Assembly (NCBI GenBank): GCA_015501075.1
Contig: JADNYJ010000057.1
Location: forward strand, 62,001 to 126,000
DNA from: Gymnopilus junonius
Taxonomy: Eukaryota > Basidiomycota > Agaricomycetes > Agaricales > Galerinaceae
DNA length: 64,000 nt
Direction: 5' to 3'
Position 1 is the stretch's first letter. Each line of letters begins with the position of its first letter. Under the pieces are notes generated by a model. The model worked only from the letters and a program-made list of their open reading frames with translations. It did no database searches and had not been told where the DNA came from. A program made the position numbers and the translations under genes. Below are positions 22,955-34,761 of this stretch, piece after piece.

Positions 22955-24412
22955 TCAGCAAGATGTCCGAGGATGGAACGGGAACTTAAGGTGTCCAGAA
23001 GTATCGTAGATCCCATAACCCGGTTCTTGGTTGTCACTGTAGATATGCGCAAACCATCCGACACCTCCTCCCACAACTTTCTTGAGATCTTCGCAGTGTC
23101 TATCAAGAAGTATATAGTATTGCTACAACCGATGATTTGAGTTATTATCCCCAGAGTGGTAAAAAGTTACAGACATGTTCATTCTCCACATTGGACACCG
23201 CCAGGGGACTATTCGGTTGAACACTCGGGGACGTAACCGAAGGCCAGCCATTCTACAATTAGATATCGTAAACCCAGCACTACTGATATGATATGCATTT
23301 CCCTTACTTCATCAAAATACATTTTCTTGCCGTTGCCGTGGTCAATAAACCAGTCTAAATCGTTAAGCACGAGCGGCCAAGACTGGTTGGCTGAATCATG
23401 CCGGACATATCAGAAGGAGCTCCTTGGAAGGCGAGCAACAAGCATACCGGTTGAAGCGTTCTGTGAAAAGAATGGAAGCATATGGATGTTGATGGAATCG
23501 ATGGCATCCAGGACGTCTTGTGCACCACCCCGTTCTTGATACCTATTTCGTGAAAGAAGATAAAAGAAAAAGAGTAATCTTCAACACAGGCTCGTCCGTT
23601 GATAGTAGCTCGAGAGAATGTCTGACCCATAAGCCAACTCAGATACTGTGACAGGTATATGAAGACTCGATAGGTTTGCTTTGGCTAGGTTGACTTGTTC
23701 TGCCAGTTGATCGTGCGGTAAAACATTGTCGTATAGCGGTTCAGATCCAAACTGGACAACTCTTGTCACAAATTTCGCTTTCGGATTGCTATGAAGGCTA
23801 GCGAAAAGAGTGTCGCGTCTTCCAATCCAAACGTCATCACCGTTAAATCCAAACTGGGAGGGTTAAATTCCAACTGCAAATAGAATAATGGATCACACTG
23901 ACCCAAACTAGAGCATGCACGCCCAGGTTATTTTGCCACGCCGCGTGGACGATGTCATCACTGTATACGCCGTGGGTCCTAGATGCAGTACAGGAAAAGA
24001 CGTACGTACTAGAAACCTTCGCGATCACATGCCCCATATAAACGAACATATCGCGAGTTGAAGTGATATCTGATATCCCTGAACTCTTCTATTAACTGCT
24101 GGGGACTTTGACCTAGAAGTGGGCGCATGCTCACGGACCGTATAAGCAGGACAGAGTAAAGGGCAACCCACATGCAGTGACTTCATAGCTGAACCCGACG
24201 AATGCATATTCAGTGCTAGGATCGCACCACCAATGTTCCAATTCAGGGTCTGACGGAGTACTTTCCGGGGTCACAAAACCGAGGGCTGGAAAGCAACGTT
24301 GAGAGGTATGGCTGGCCAGAGACGAGTCGCGGGCAGCGATCGACGCCGCACAGACCATAGCGGCCCTTATTATGAGTAAAAGGATTAGGCAAAAAGAAAG
24401 GATGAAACCCAT
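22955..24412 (-). CDS. Secreted glycoside hydrolase, GH17-like (beta-1,3-glucanase type)
   Basis: A probable cell-wall beta-glucan-modifying enzyme. The ATG at 24412 opens a strong signal peptide (MGFILSFCLILLLIIRAAMV). The mature part reads AFVGFSYEVTACQ, then YDDIVHAAWQNNLGVHALVW, RVVQFGSEPLYD and IPVTVSELAYG, and ends VVGGGVGWFAHIYSDNQEPG. The Glu in QFGSEP and the Glu in TVSELAYG sit where the GH17 acid/base and nucleophile are expected; this assignment is inference. Length is about 350 residues over roughly seven exons. The family call rests on TIM-barrel-like strand motifs rather than on the classical ETGWP signature, which is changed here. The stop is TGA at 22957-22955. See the next entry for a possible upstream extension. 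Confidence 0.7.
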
Positions 24413-24421
24413 GATATATCT

Positions 24422-24670
24422 TTACGGAAAGGAGGTGGCTTCCGTCAGAGTCAAGATATATATTCTGTCTCTGCCTGCGTTCACCAAGGCAGCCCATTCG
24501 GTTAGACGGGCTGAAATAGATCGATCACTGTAAGAAGGTACTGACCTTGTGCATCGTTTGAGCGTATTAGCATCTGGAAGATCCATGCCTGTAGCAGAAA
24601 CAAAACATCCAAGACCCGTGATACAGTTGACTATGATCATGAATATTGCAAGTAGTCTAAAAATAAACAT
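24422..24670 (-). CDS. Short ORF with its own signal peptide, just upstream of the GH17-like gene
   Basis: An open frame starting MFIFRLLAIFMIIVNCITGL, a good signal peptide, followed by about 20 residues with cysteines (ANTLKRCTR). A likely donor (AAG then GTCAGT) and acceptor (ATTTCAG) lie just downstream, so it may be the first exon of a spliced gene. It could be an alternative first exon of the GH17-like gene, a separate small secreted protein, or a remnant. The sequence does not decide between these. Confidence 0.35.
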   Translation of the reverse strand: MFIFRLLAIFMIIVNCITGLGCFVSATGMDLPDANTLKRCTRSVPSYSDRSISARLTEWAALVNAGRDRIYILTLTEATSFP

Positions 24671-24890
24671 CGTTGGCAGGAATGTGCAAGGAAAAAAGGT
24701 GAACTTCTTACTGCTATTTTACATTCCAGTGTGTCAATTCTTGAGAATAATCGTTATCGTAAGTATCAGGCCCTATATCCACGCTTACTCTACCTCGATT
24801 TTTTTTCCAAATGCTTACACCAAGTGGTAGCATATTAGAATCTTTCAGTGTCAACTATTCCCCAAAAGATGTAGAAAGCTAAAAGCGATC

Positions 24891-27800
24891 TCAGTTTATT
24901 CGTGACATACAGAAGGAAAGAATAGCTTGGCGCACATGGTCGGTAGCTTCGGAATAATGCAGCAAGTTCATATGATCAGGAGTTTCACCGTCGTTCTATG
25001 CATCATGAAAAGGTCGCTCAGTCCATCCCCTGAGAAGCTCTCAGAATAACCTACTACCCAGGCTTCATCCAAATCGCGTATACCGAGCCGGAGGTCAAGT
25101 GGTAATTGAGAAGGCAAGACGAGCACGTGGACAGTAGGAACATATGGCCTGGAAGACGCCGCTTCACTCGATAATTCCTTTGACAACGCCTGTCAGTTTG
25201 GTAGTGGGTGAAGGCAGCAGACCTACCTTCGCCAGATCGAGAGCGAACTCAATAGCACGCCTATTGCTTCGAGCTTCCCGGCCCACCAGGATAAAAAATT
25301 CCCAGATACAATTTATGACATAAATTGCTTTGTGAAGCTCTTGCTCTATCGAAATGAATTCCACAGCGGAAACCTATGCAACAGGTAGAATCAGAATACT
25401 ACCAAATACCAGAATTAGGTGCCTTACGGGAGTACTAGGGTCGTTGATGTTGATCCTCCATATCGAAGGATCGACACTGGGCGAGGATCTTCGCCATCGC
25501 CAATAGTCTGCATTGGCAAAGTCTTCATCACCTAGGATCATCCAGAACATTTCATCGTCGTCATCATCCCCTTCTGTAAGAACAGTAGGAGGGATAGAAT
25601 CGGTCGAAAAAGTAGTCGCATATTGGAGCACTGCTTTTCTTTCTTGATCAGTCGAACCACGGCCATTCCAGACATAAACAGAGCCCAAGACGGTGACACA
25701 GTAGCTGAATGCAGAGCACAGATTTTTTATACTCTGAAAATGGATTCAATGACAAAGAGGTGAATAAGATGACCAAGAGCTGACCAAGTCATTTTCATCT
25801 ATCAGAATAATATTTCGGAAGGACCTGACAAGGTGCATAGTAGTGTTTTCTGTACTCCAGTGCATGCGGGAACCCTGTACTCAATATGTTAGAAAGACAA
25901 AACCGAGAAGAGACTAAAAAATAAATGAAGGCTGACTTGGCGAATAGCCAACTGACCACCAAGGACTTGGACTAATTCTGCTGGTTCAGCAAGTTGATGC
26001 ACAAATTTCTGCCAAGCAAGTCAGACAAAGTTGCAAACCCAAGGCACTCCTTACGGCACTTGTTCCGTAACGTTTTGCCAAATCATCCACTTTATGTTCT
26101 TCCCTATCACCCAAAGTGCTCTTCCTCCCTAACCAACACCATACAAATGTGGATGCCAATCCGCTTGATTTGGATTTGACACGATGAATGATGACTAGGA
26201 TCTCCGTGTCATAGAAAATCTCGAAACCCCTCGATAGGGGAGTCGCAGTCGTTCCTGTAATCGCCAAGACCTCGACGGATATCGTCTGGACATCGACGGA
26301 AGGCTTTGAAGGCTTGAATTGAGGTGTTAATAGAGCTTGTAGATCAATGTTGGGAATAGATAAATAAGGTTCATCTGTGCTTCATGTTAGTCGGTACACA
26401 ACAACCTCTTTGTTTTGAAAATATACCATGATTGAGCAGGTTGTGAGTCAGATCGACATGGGGAATCACTTCAAATTGTTGCTTGACTGGATTATTTTCC
26501 TCAGGGTCTTCGACGATCGGGTCGTGCTCACTCTCCGTGGTCACTGCACCTACTAAATTACTTGAGCGAGCGAGCGTTCCCGCAGGGGAGGGAGACTCTT
26601 CTTTTAATGGAGGCAATATCAAAGCTGAATATCTCTCGTAGTTGGATTTCCGCTTTTCTGCCTGTATTTGCAATAAATCAGTACGTGGCTTTGGAGCTGA
26701 GGATTCAACGAAAGGCGAATGCTGGTCTGCACTGCGATTAGTATCGCCTATAGGTGGTTCACTGTTTTGGGGGTCCATGAGGGTCTGGGCAAGTTCCATA
26801 ACTGTAGGGCGCTTCCCAGTACTGGGAATTCGGACATGTTTCATCGGAGAGGATGGTAAAGGTGAAGTTCTCAAAGGAGGAGATGCCAAAGATGGATCCA
26901 GTTTAGATATTATGAAGTCGGCTGGTGGTTCTAAGGCTGGAGACGGAGTTAACTCTCCCCTTGGGTCGGGTTGACCAAGATTGTCTGGTAAAATTAGATC
27001 AGTTTTCCTTTTCAGGGCGGGAGTTTACAGGAAGAACTAACTCGCAGTTGACATATTAATATTCAGTACCTCAACACCGCTCGGCTGCTCGTTATCATTA
27101 TTCCCTACTTTATCCAAGCTAGCAGGCCCGGTATGAGATGTAGTTTGAGTACCTTGGTCAGATGGATCTGTTTCAATGTCTTCCTTCAGACTTGCCCGGG
27201 AAGAATGAGCTAAGGGTGAGACAGCCCTTCTTGATTGACTCTGAGCTTCATTATATTTTCGAGCTTTTCGAGCCCTGTCCTTGGTTGGCTGTCACACAAA
27301 AATTGAAAGGCAAACAAGCAGCATAGGAACACGTAGATGAATAGGATAAATCGAGCACAGAATTTTACAAAAATATAAAACCCAATGTGAGTAGTTTCCG
27401 AGATAGGCATCACCAGGATTAACGCACATGGATCAATGATTTTTTTGACGAGGGCGTAATCTCAGCAGGAGCAACGAATCGTGTTACATCAGACCGAGAA
27501 CCCTCTCCAGCATCATGCTTTACTCCCAGTTCATCTACATGTAGTATGTGGGGCAAACTTGGTTTGATGAGAACCATGGTGGTAGCAGAACCGAGGCCAG
27601 GTGTCCGTGAGCGCTGATACGGCTCGGGCGTCCGGGGTTGTTCTTCTGGCACATGGTCTGTGGTGGATGAAGCTTTCGTTAAGGATGGCATAGAGATGGT
27701 CGATTTGATGACGTGCACGCCGTTGGAGGACGAAGCATCGAGCAAAAACTTCGCTTCCAAGTTACTGGTCGAGTCTTGAGTGGATGACCTTTTCATGCCA

Positions 27801-30109
27801 CTCGCATAGGAAGAGGAAGTTGACTTTGTGGGAGAACTGGATCGAGCGCCCGGCTGCCAGCGATCCAAGACAGAACCCTTCTTCGCAGAAGCACTGTGGG
27901 GTCGAGATTTCTCAGGACTTGAAATTGGAGATGGAGGGGATTCAAAATGTGCACTAGCTTTTACCATGTTCTGAACAAATCCGCGACCTTGAAGTCGGCT
28001 AATGCTGGGAGTGAGTTCTTTTGGTGGTGGTGGTTTCTGGAATGCTGGAGAAGCTGTGATAGGTATTTGGGGAGAAAGGGAAGATGATTTGGGTATAGAT
28101 TGAATAGGTCGCGCTAGCGACGGAGTAGAGACTGAGGACCGAGAAGATTGCTGGAAAGAACTTTGGGGGTATACAGGCCCGGAGATCGTACGATCTCTCA
28201 AAGAGGCAACATTATGACTTTCTTTACTGGGGGATTGTCTGCCAGCGAGTCTGTTAGACGAAAACGCGCCTGAAGATTGAGAAGCGCTGACGTTAGGTAC
28301 CTGAGAGTCAGGTGCACTCGTGGTTCGTTCACGGTTTCCAGTCTTCTTTGGTGAAACGGGTACTTCATCAGCTTTCTCGACAACTTTATTTGAGGCTGGT
28401 GGCCAGGTCGGCTTCGTGCTGAGAGGGGGGCGATACCTTTCAGAAATTTCACAGTCTCGAACTTCCTCGGCAGGAGTTGTATTGCGACGAGCCATCATCC
28501 CAGGCATAGCAACACCACCTCTTCCAAAAATTGGATGAGGGGCACTTACATCCGGTTGAATAAATTGTGTTGGATCATGAGCATCTTGTTGGGGAGCATG
28601 ACGATTGAGACGAGGTCCTTTACCACTTCCTCCAATAAAAGCTGCAAGGGAAACAGACTGGGCTCGTTCTGCGACAGACTTTCGGGGTTCTTCGGCTGTA
28701 ATCTTGTCAGGATTGTAGACATTGTTCCTTTCCATTATCCGCCTAAGGGGGGTGTCCGATGTGGAAGTGGTTCCAGCACCAGGGCTGGTAGTCTTATTTA
28801 TGCCAAGGTATGATGGCAATTTATTCGAAGTGGAGGAATTAGATTGAAATATATCCGCAGAGCTTTTAGGTAACGAGCTGGAATTTCGGTCCGAAGATTC
28901 TTCCTTCTTGGGTAGGTATGATTGCAAAGGCATTGATTTGGGGGTCGAACTGAGAGCATTCTGTCTTGATCCAGACGAATCGGCCGACTTGAGAGGTGGT
29001 ATGGATCCAATTGTGACCTCTCTCGTCGGCCATGACAAAGAATCTGATAAGGTTGCTTTCGGAGAAGGACTCGAGATATCTTGCTTTGATTGGAGATTAT
29101 CAGAACCTTTGAAATGCTGTGGACTTGAATCCGGTGTAAGGATTTTATCGTTTTTAGTTGGAAATGACAAGGATCTCGACGCCGATATTGGATTTGGTTT
29201 GGGAAAACCAACTCGAACTGGAGAAGTCGCTGTCCGGTTCATGAGATTCTCAGCTTTTTGATTCGGCTTTTCGACCGCAACTGAGGGCAACGATTTGGGC
29301 ATGCCGGTGTACGAATGACGATGGGGGTCGGGGCTGTCCTTTTTGCTGGCCTGATCAATCTTCTCCAAGTAAGAATTTGCGATCGACGAGGACGCTTTTA
29401 CAGAAGAGGGGTAGTATCTTTCCGAAGACTCGGACCCAACTACGGAAGAGGATGCCTTGGTATCTTTCTTGCTCGCCAACCCAGGCATTGCAATACCACC
29501 TCGACCGAAGACCGGATGCGGAGCACTCACATCAGGCTGCACGAACTGAGTTGGATCATGAGCATCTTGCTGAGGAGCGTGTTTATTGAGGCGTGGCCCT
29601 GTGGCACGACCACCGATAAAGGCAGCTAAGGGGACAGGCTGCGATTTCTGTGAGGTAGCAGGAATAGATCCTGAAATCTTATCCGGGTTATAGACGTCGT
29701 TCCTTTCCATAAGCTTCCGCAGGGAAGTTTCTCTATCAGTTTCCCGCTCCGTCATCGATTTGGGGGTATCATTGGATGAAGTATCGTTGGCGTTATTCAA
29801 AGCACTCAATTTATCATTGTGAAAAGCTTTTGCCAAGAGTAAGTTAACAAATTCAGTGCGCCGAGTAATAACATACTTACTCATATCCAGACTGTCGACG
29901 CGACTCCCTCTACCCATACCGCGACTTCGCCTGAGACGAGCCTCTCTTGCTGCGGCAATTTCTTCTTCAAGTCTCTTCTGCTCAGCCTCCTCGTCCGCGT
30001 CGACTTCTCTCTGCAGAGCCTTGATCTTGCTTGTCCACTCCGCTAGACCAGTCTCTGGCTTCGGTATATCGTAAGTTCGTCTCGGAGAGGCAGGGAACGA
30101 TGAATCCAT
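24891..30109 (-). CDS. Large gelsolin-repeat protein with long disordered N-terminus
   Basis: A probable actin- or membrane-associated scaffold. The N-terminal about 100 residues include a charged coiled coil (ALQREVDADEEAEQKRLEEE). About 800 Ser/Pro-rich residues follow, containing two copies of a 90-100-residue unit. After a 145-nt intron (donor GTGCGT at about 27427) come further low-complexity exons, then a gelsolin-like region. It includes AITGTTATPLSRGFEIFYD, STFVWCWLGRKSTLGD, the hallmark GSVYVWNGRGSTDQERKA, EMFWMILGDEDFANADYW and WRRSSPSVDPSIW, ending PVHVLVLPSQ-like strands and DHMNLLHYSEA. The layout matches fungal DUF4045/gelsolin proteins; the DUF name is from memory. I prefer the ATG at 30109 (MDSSFPASPRR); an ATG at 30214 would add 35 residues. 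Stop TGA at 24893-24891. Confidence 0.8.
28425..28750 (-). repeat. Internal protein repeat, copy 2 (gelsolin-repeat gene)
   Basis: It codes for MERNNVYNPDKI, LAAFIGG, GPRLNRHAPQQDAHDPTQFI, QPDVSAPHPIFGRGGVAMPG and ISERYRP. The blocks occur in the same order and spacing as in copy 1, separated from it by about 650 bp of unrelated Ser-rich sequence. Confidence 0.85.
29400..29725 (-). repeat. Internal protein repeat, copy 1 (gelsolin-repeat gene)
   Basis: It codes for MERNDVYNPDKI, LAAFIGG, GPRLNKHAPQQDAHDPTQFV, QPDVSAPHPVFGRGGIAMPG and SSERYYP. It is nearly identical at protein level in key blocks to the copy at 28425-28750. Confidence 0.85.
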
Positions 30110-30711
30110 TTCTTGAGACAACTTCTTGTTTATAGGACTGGCTGCATGAATGTAAGGAAGAGAAGACAAGCCAGTTGACGTTGAATCCCTGGCCTCGAGG
30201 CTCGTTGACCACATGTAGCCGAATATGGTATTCACGTGACCACAAGCCCTAAGTGGTAACGTCACGGTCAATTCTAAAGAATCCAGATCGCAGGTTGCCG
30301 GAACTAATCAGTGCTTTTGCACGAGTTAGAACTCTCATAAAAGAAGGTAGATATTTGAGTGATCAGAATGAATGGCAAAGTATTCGAAAGTCTGCATTTC
30401 TTTGTACAGCAACGCATGCCAACTCATTGGGGAGCATTCAATGATTAATCAGAAAAGAACCCCTGACTCGGAAGTTATCACGCCAGCGCGAACAGGATAA
30501 GAATAACGCCAGAAACAGCATTGCAGGACTAGGTATTGTCAGTAATTATGCTAAGGTATTCCACCCTGTAAGGTGGAAAGGCTACAATCGTCAAGTGAGA
30601 TATTTCTGGGTAAATCCGCAGGCGTGTAGATGAGTCCGTAAGTAAGTAAGTATGTATGTATGTACCGAAGTCCATTGTCGTGGCTCAGCAGTGCAGTAGA
30701 AAATGATTGTT
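30110..30711. other. Intergenic region with a short tetranucleotide repeat
   Basis: 602 bp upstream of the gelsolin-repeat gene and downstream of the GPI-protein gene, both minus. It contains a GTAA/GTAT tetranucleotide run at about 30640-30664. The first 100 bp could be coding if the longer start of the gelsolin-repeat protein is used. No other gene seen. Confidence 0.5.
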
Positions 30712-31673
30712 TTATGCCAAGAAGGTGAAAAGGGAGAAAACAAGGATTAATCCCGAGGCCCCCACACTGGCCAAGGCGCCATGAGACATCATCGAAACAG
30801 AACCGAGAGCAGCAGCCTTTGCCTGGTTGGCGGTGGTGGAAGAGGTAGAGGCGCTCTCTGCAATCCCAGAGGGGGTGGTTCCATCTGTCGGAATGATCAT
30901 TAAGTATTTTGAACTTGGAGAAATAACGGAATAAAGTTTACCTGTGAATGATGCGCCGCATTCGGATTGGACTGCGGGCGCACTATCTGACGTAAGAGAA
31001 GGAATCGCCGAGTTAATGATATTGTATGCCGCCTTGACACAGTTGGTGCAGGTTACATTAGACGGCAGCGTAGTCGTCGTGGCATTAGAAGCAATCTGCA
31101 CTATGTTATTGAGGGTGAGCGGTCCGACAACATTTTGAATGTTAGTGAGCGTTTGTGTGACGCAATTAGTGTTTCCACTTTAAATTTCATCATTAATCAG
31201 CGTAACGTTGGAAAAAAAAAGGAGAAAAAAAAGTACTCCTTGAGACAAACCACTTGACGGGCAGTAGGATAATATTGTTCGATGATGCCAGTTATGCTTG
31301 GGACCATACTTGATGTGAGACCCAGGCCCGACAATTCATTGGAGCATCCACTGGTGATGTTTTGTACGACTGCTGCGATTGTGTCGTTGCTACAAGCCGG
31401 TGCGCTGCACAAGCTAGTAAGCCAGTTATTGATGGGGGAGACGATGGACGCATTCGCTCCTCCAGCAATAATGGGCACGAGAGAGCCTGGACTCAAGCAT
31501 GCTGCAGCGTCAGGGTTGGTCGCAATGCCAGTCAAGGCATTGGTGCAAGCCGAGGAAATTCTATAGGAGAAAATGAAGGGTGAGAACTAAGTGATAGTAT
31601 ATGACAGCTGCTAAACTAACGATTGAGCCGAAGCATAGGCAAGGAGAGCAGCGAGAGTCACTGAGCGGAACAT
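30712..31673 (-). CDS. Secreted, probably GPI-anchored cysteine-containing surface protein
   Basis: The first exon encodes a signal peptide (MFRSVTLAALLAYASAQS). Next comes a Cys-patterned domain: NPDAAACLSPGSLVPI, NNWLTSLCSAPACSNDTI, ITSGCSNELSGLG, and later NVTCTNCVKAAYNIINS and SECGASF. A Ser/Thr/Ala-rich linker and a terminal hydrophobic segment (GASGLILVFSLFTFLA) follow, as expected for a GPI signal. Total length is about 270 residues over five or so exons. This arrangement is common among cell-surface proteins of agaricomycetes of unknown function. The paired Cys clusters suggest a disulfide-stabilised helical domain. The stop TAA is at 30714-30712. Confidence 0.8.
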
Positions 31674-32175
31674 GATGAAATGAAGTGTAGAAAGTAAGAA
31701 AAGGAAAGGGTTTTAAAGTTGAGGCTGTTGCCTTGCGATGGATCATTGGATGTTTTGCCAAGCCGCTCACGTGCATACTCCAACGGTGATTGATGCCGAT
31801 GGCAATGCATAAAGCGCTCAGTAACGGCCATTGATACCCTTGTCCAAAATAAATACCTCATTACTACTCTCACAGTTGTTTCTGACCAAAGTACATCATT
31901 GATCAACCCGTGCTATAAATTGCTCTCCCTCTAAATATACGGTGAGATATCTTTTTGGAAAGTTCGAGGTGTGGCAAGGCTCCCACGAAGAGACCGAATG
32001 GCCGCTTACCACAGAGTGAAACCCGCGCTGAAAGCCTGCATTGGAAAAGATTAGGAAGTGTGTTTGTAAAGGGTTATCTTATCTCAAATTAGTTATAAGA
32101 AATTAAGCTGCCTAAAAATAGAAGAGCTACTTAACTTACAGAGGATCCTGTCAACGCTAACGTTCAGCTGCCACC
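31674..32175. other. Divergent intergenic region, promoters only
   Basis: 502 bp between the starts of the GPI-protein gene (minus) and the coiled-coil gene (plus). A CTATAAAT sequence at about 31913-31920 on the plus strand is a possible TATA-like element but lies about 255 bp from the plus-strand ATG. No coding region supported. Confidence 0.45.
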
Positions 32176-33678
32176 ATGAATGACTTCGGACAGGTTCGAG
32201 AACCCGAAAATGATCCAAGCACATCTTATTTACCCAGCAATCACATAAGCGCGGGCATTGTGTATGGGCTGTATTATCTCATCTGATCCATACTAACCAC
32301 ACTGGCAGCAGCATGAACTCTACCATCCTACTTAACCAAGTTCCACCGCCTACATTTACGGACTATACTCTGAATCGGCGCACTGTGCATCCCCAAGATA
32401 CAGGGGCGTTGTCGGCTCAGGGCGAGTACCATGACTCATCGCCAGGCTCTTGGTCGACTAGGCCTTTTGACACCAGTACAGACACGGATGGGTTCAACAG
32501 TCAGCAAGGTTACTTGCACTCGACCTCAGATACGAAATTGAATACTAGTTTCAATGGTGTAGCGGGGCGTTTTCAATTACGCAACACGCTAGACAGCAGC
32601 TCTGGCCAGAATGGCTCATTTGCTAGGGACATGAGCATGGCGGACACACAGCATGCCATCCAGCATGCCTCCAGACACGAACATGTACAGCCGAAGGAAT
32701 CTGGCGAAGGCGACCAGTCGTCCTCTAGGGAAAATGGACCCCCCGCCGAACATGGCTCAAAAGAGGCAACTAGCCATCTCAGTAACTCACAGGACGCATA
32801 TTTGACGGTATCTTCTGAGGATACTGCCCCTTCCGCTGTAACTTGCCCCATCTCTTGCGAAACCAGGATATCCATGATTCTCTGCGGGGAGGTAATTACT
32901 TACGACTTGAAGGGGATAGATTCAGACCCACGAGTTATTATCGAACTCCTGAAGGTAACTAAAAGCGAGCGAGCAAATTATATGGTCGTTGCTGCGTGTT
33001 ACCGCCGAGCTGGAAATCCCCAAAGTGCCAAGGCTGTCCTATTGTCCATGATTGATGGTGAGCTCAACCCATCTACCGTCTTTGGGATACTCAAGCGACA
33101 GCAAATCAGAGTTCAAAAAAAGGGATGGTATAGCTAAAGGCTATCAGCCGGTGTTTCTCATGTTGTCCGGTTGTGAGGCAGATTTGGCCAAAATGGCGCA
33201 GACGAATAACAAGGATTTGTCAGTGGTAGCTGGATACCATGCGGCAGCAAAGGAGTGGCTTCAGAAAGTATTTGGTACCACAGAGACAAAAACAATCGAG
33301 AAGATGAAATCCAAAGTTCCAGAGAAACACCCTTTACCCACCCGGCCACGTGCATTTTCAAACTCTAAACCAGGGCCAGTCTTCGACGCGGAAAAGAGCA
33401 GGATCGAACGCGAGGTTCAGTCGTTGCGCACAAGAATGGCAAATCATACAACTCATTTATTTGAATTGCGTGCTTCTAAACGGAAGCTTGAAGAAGATAT
33501 TGTCTATGAACGAAATTTACGACGCAAGTTGCAGCGCGAACTGGAGAACACGGAGAAGGAACGCGATGCAGCCAAGAAGATGGAAAGATATGCACTGATA
33601 CAGGTAAAACAGGAGGTTGCTTCTAGGAGGAATGCTGAGGCTCGGCTGGAATCACTGCTGAAAGACAAGGAGAATTAG
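32176..33678 (+). CDS. Coiled-coil protein of unknown function
   Basis: The ATG at 32176 has a strong context (CCACC before it). Exon 1 (MNDFGQVREPENDPSTS) joins exon 2 across an intron starting GTATGG and ending CAGCAG, giving GIVMNSTILLNQV. A Ser/Gln/His-rich disordered region of about 180 residues follows. A helical domain comes next (GEVITYDLKGIDSDPRVII, ANYMVVAACYRRAGNPQSAK) with the look of a TPR-like repeat, and continues across an intron at about 33059-33109 into FKKRDGIAKGYQPVFLMLSG. The last 100 residues are a strong coiled coil (IEREVQSLRTRMANH to ARLESLLKDKEN). I recognise no catalytic site. The tail-end start of RPS5 lies 184 bp downstream on the same strand. Confidence 0.75.
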
Positions 33679-33862
33679 GAGTACCGAGCTTATAGAGTTG
33701 CACAAGACTTAGAATGGATCATGAGTTGCCTTATCGGAAAACTATACAGTTGACCGGCAATTCCCGGCGCCTCCAAACCTTGATTCTTGGTGTACACAAC
33801 AAGTACAAACACTAGCTCGCTGCTCGTCGTTGACTAACCTCGCCCCCTCCGAATCAACAAAA

Positions 33863-34761
<899 letters not shown>

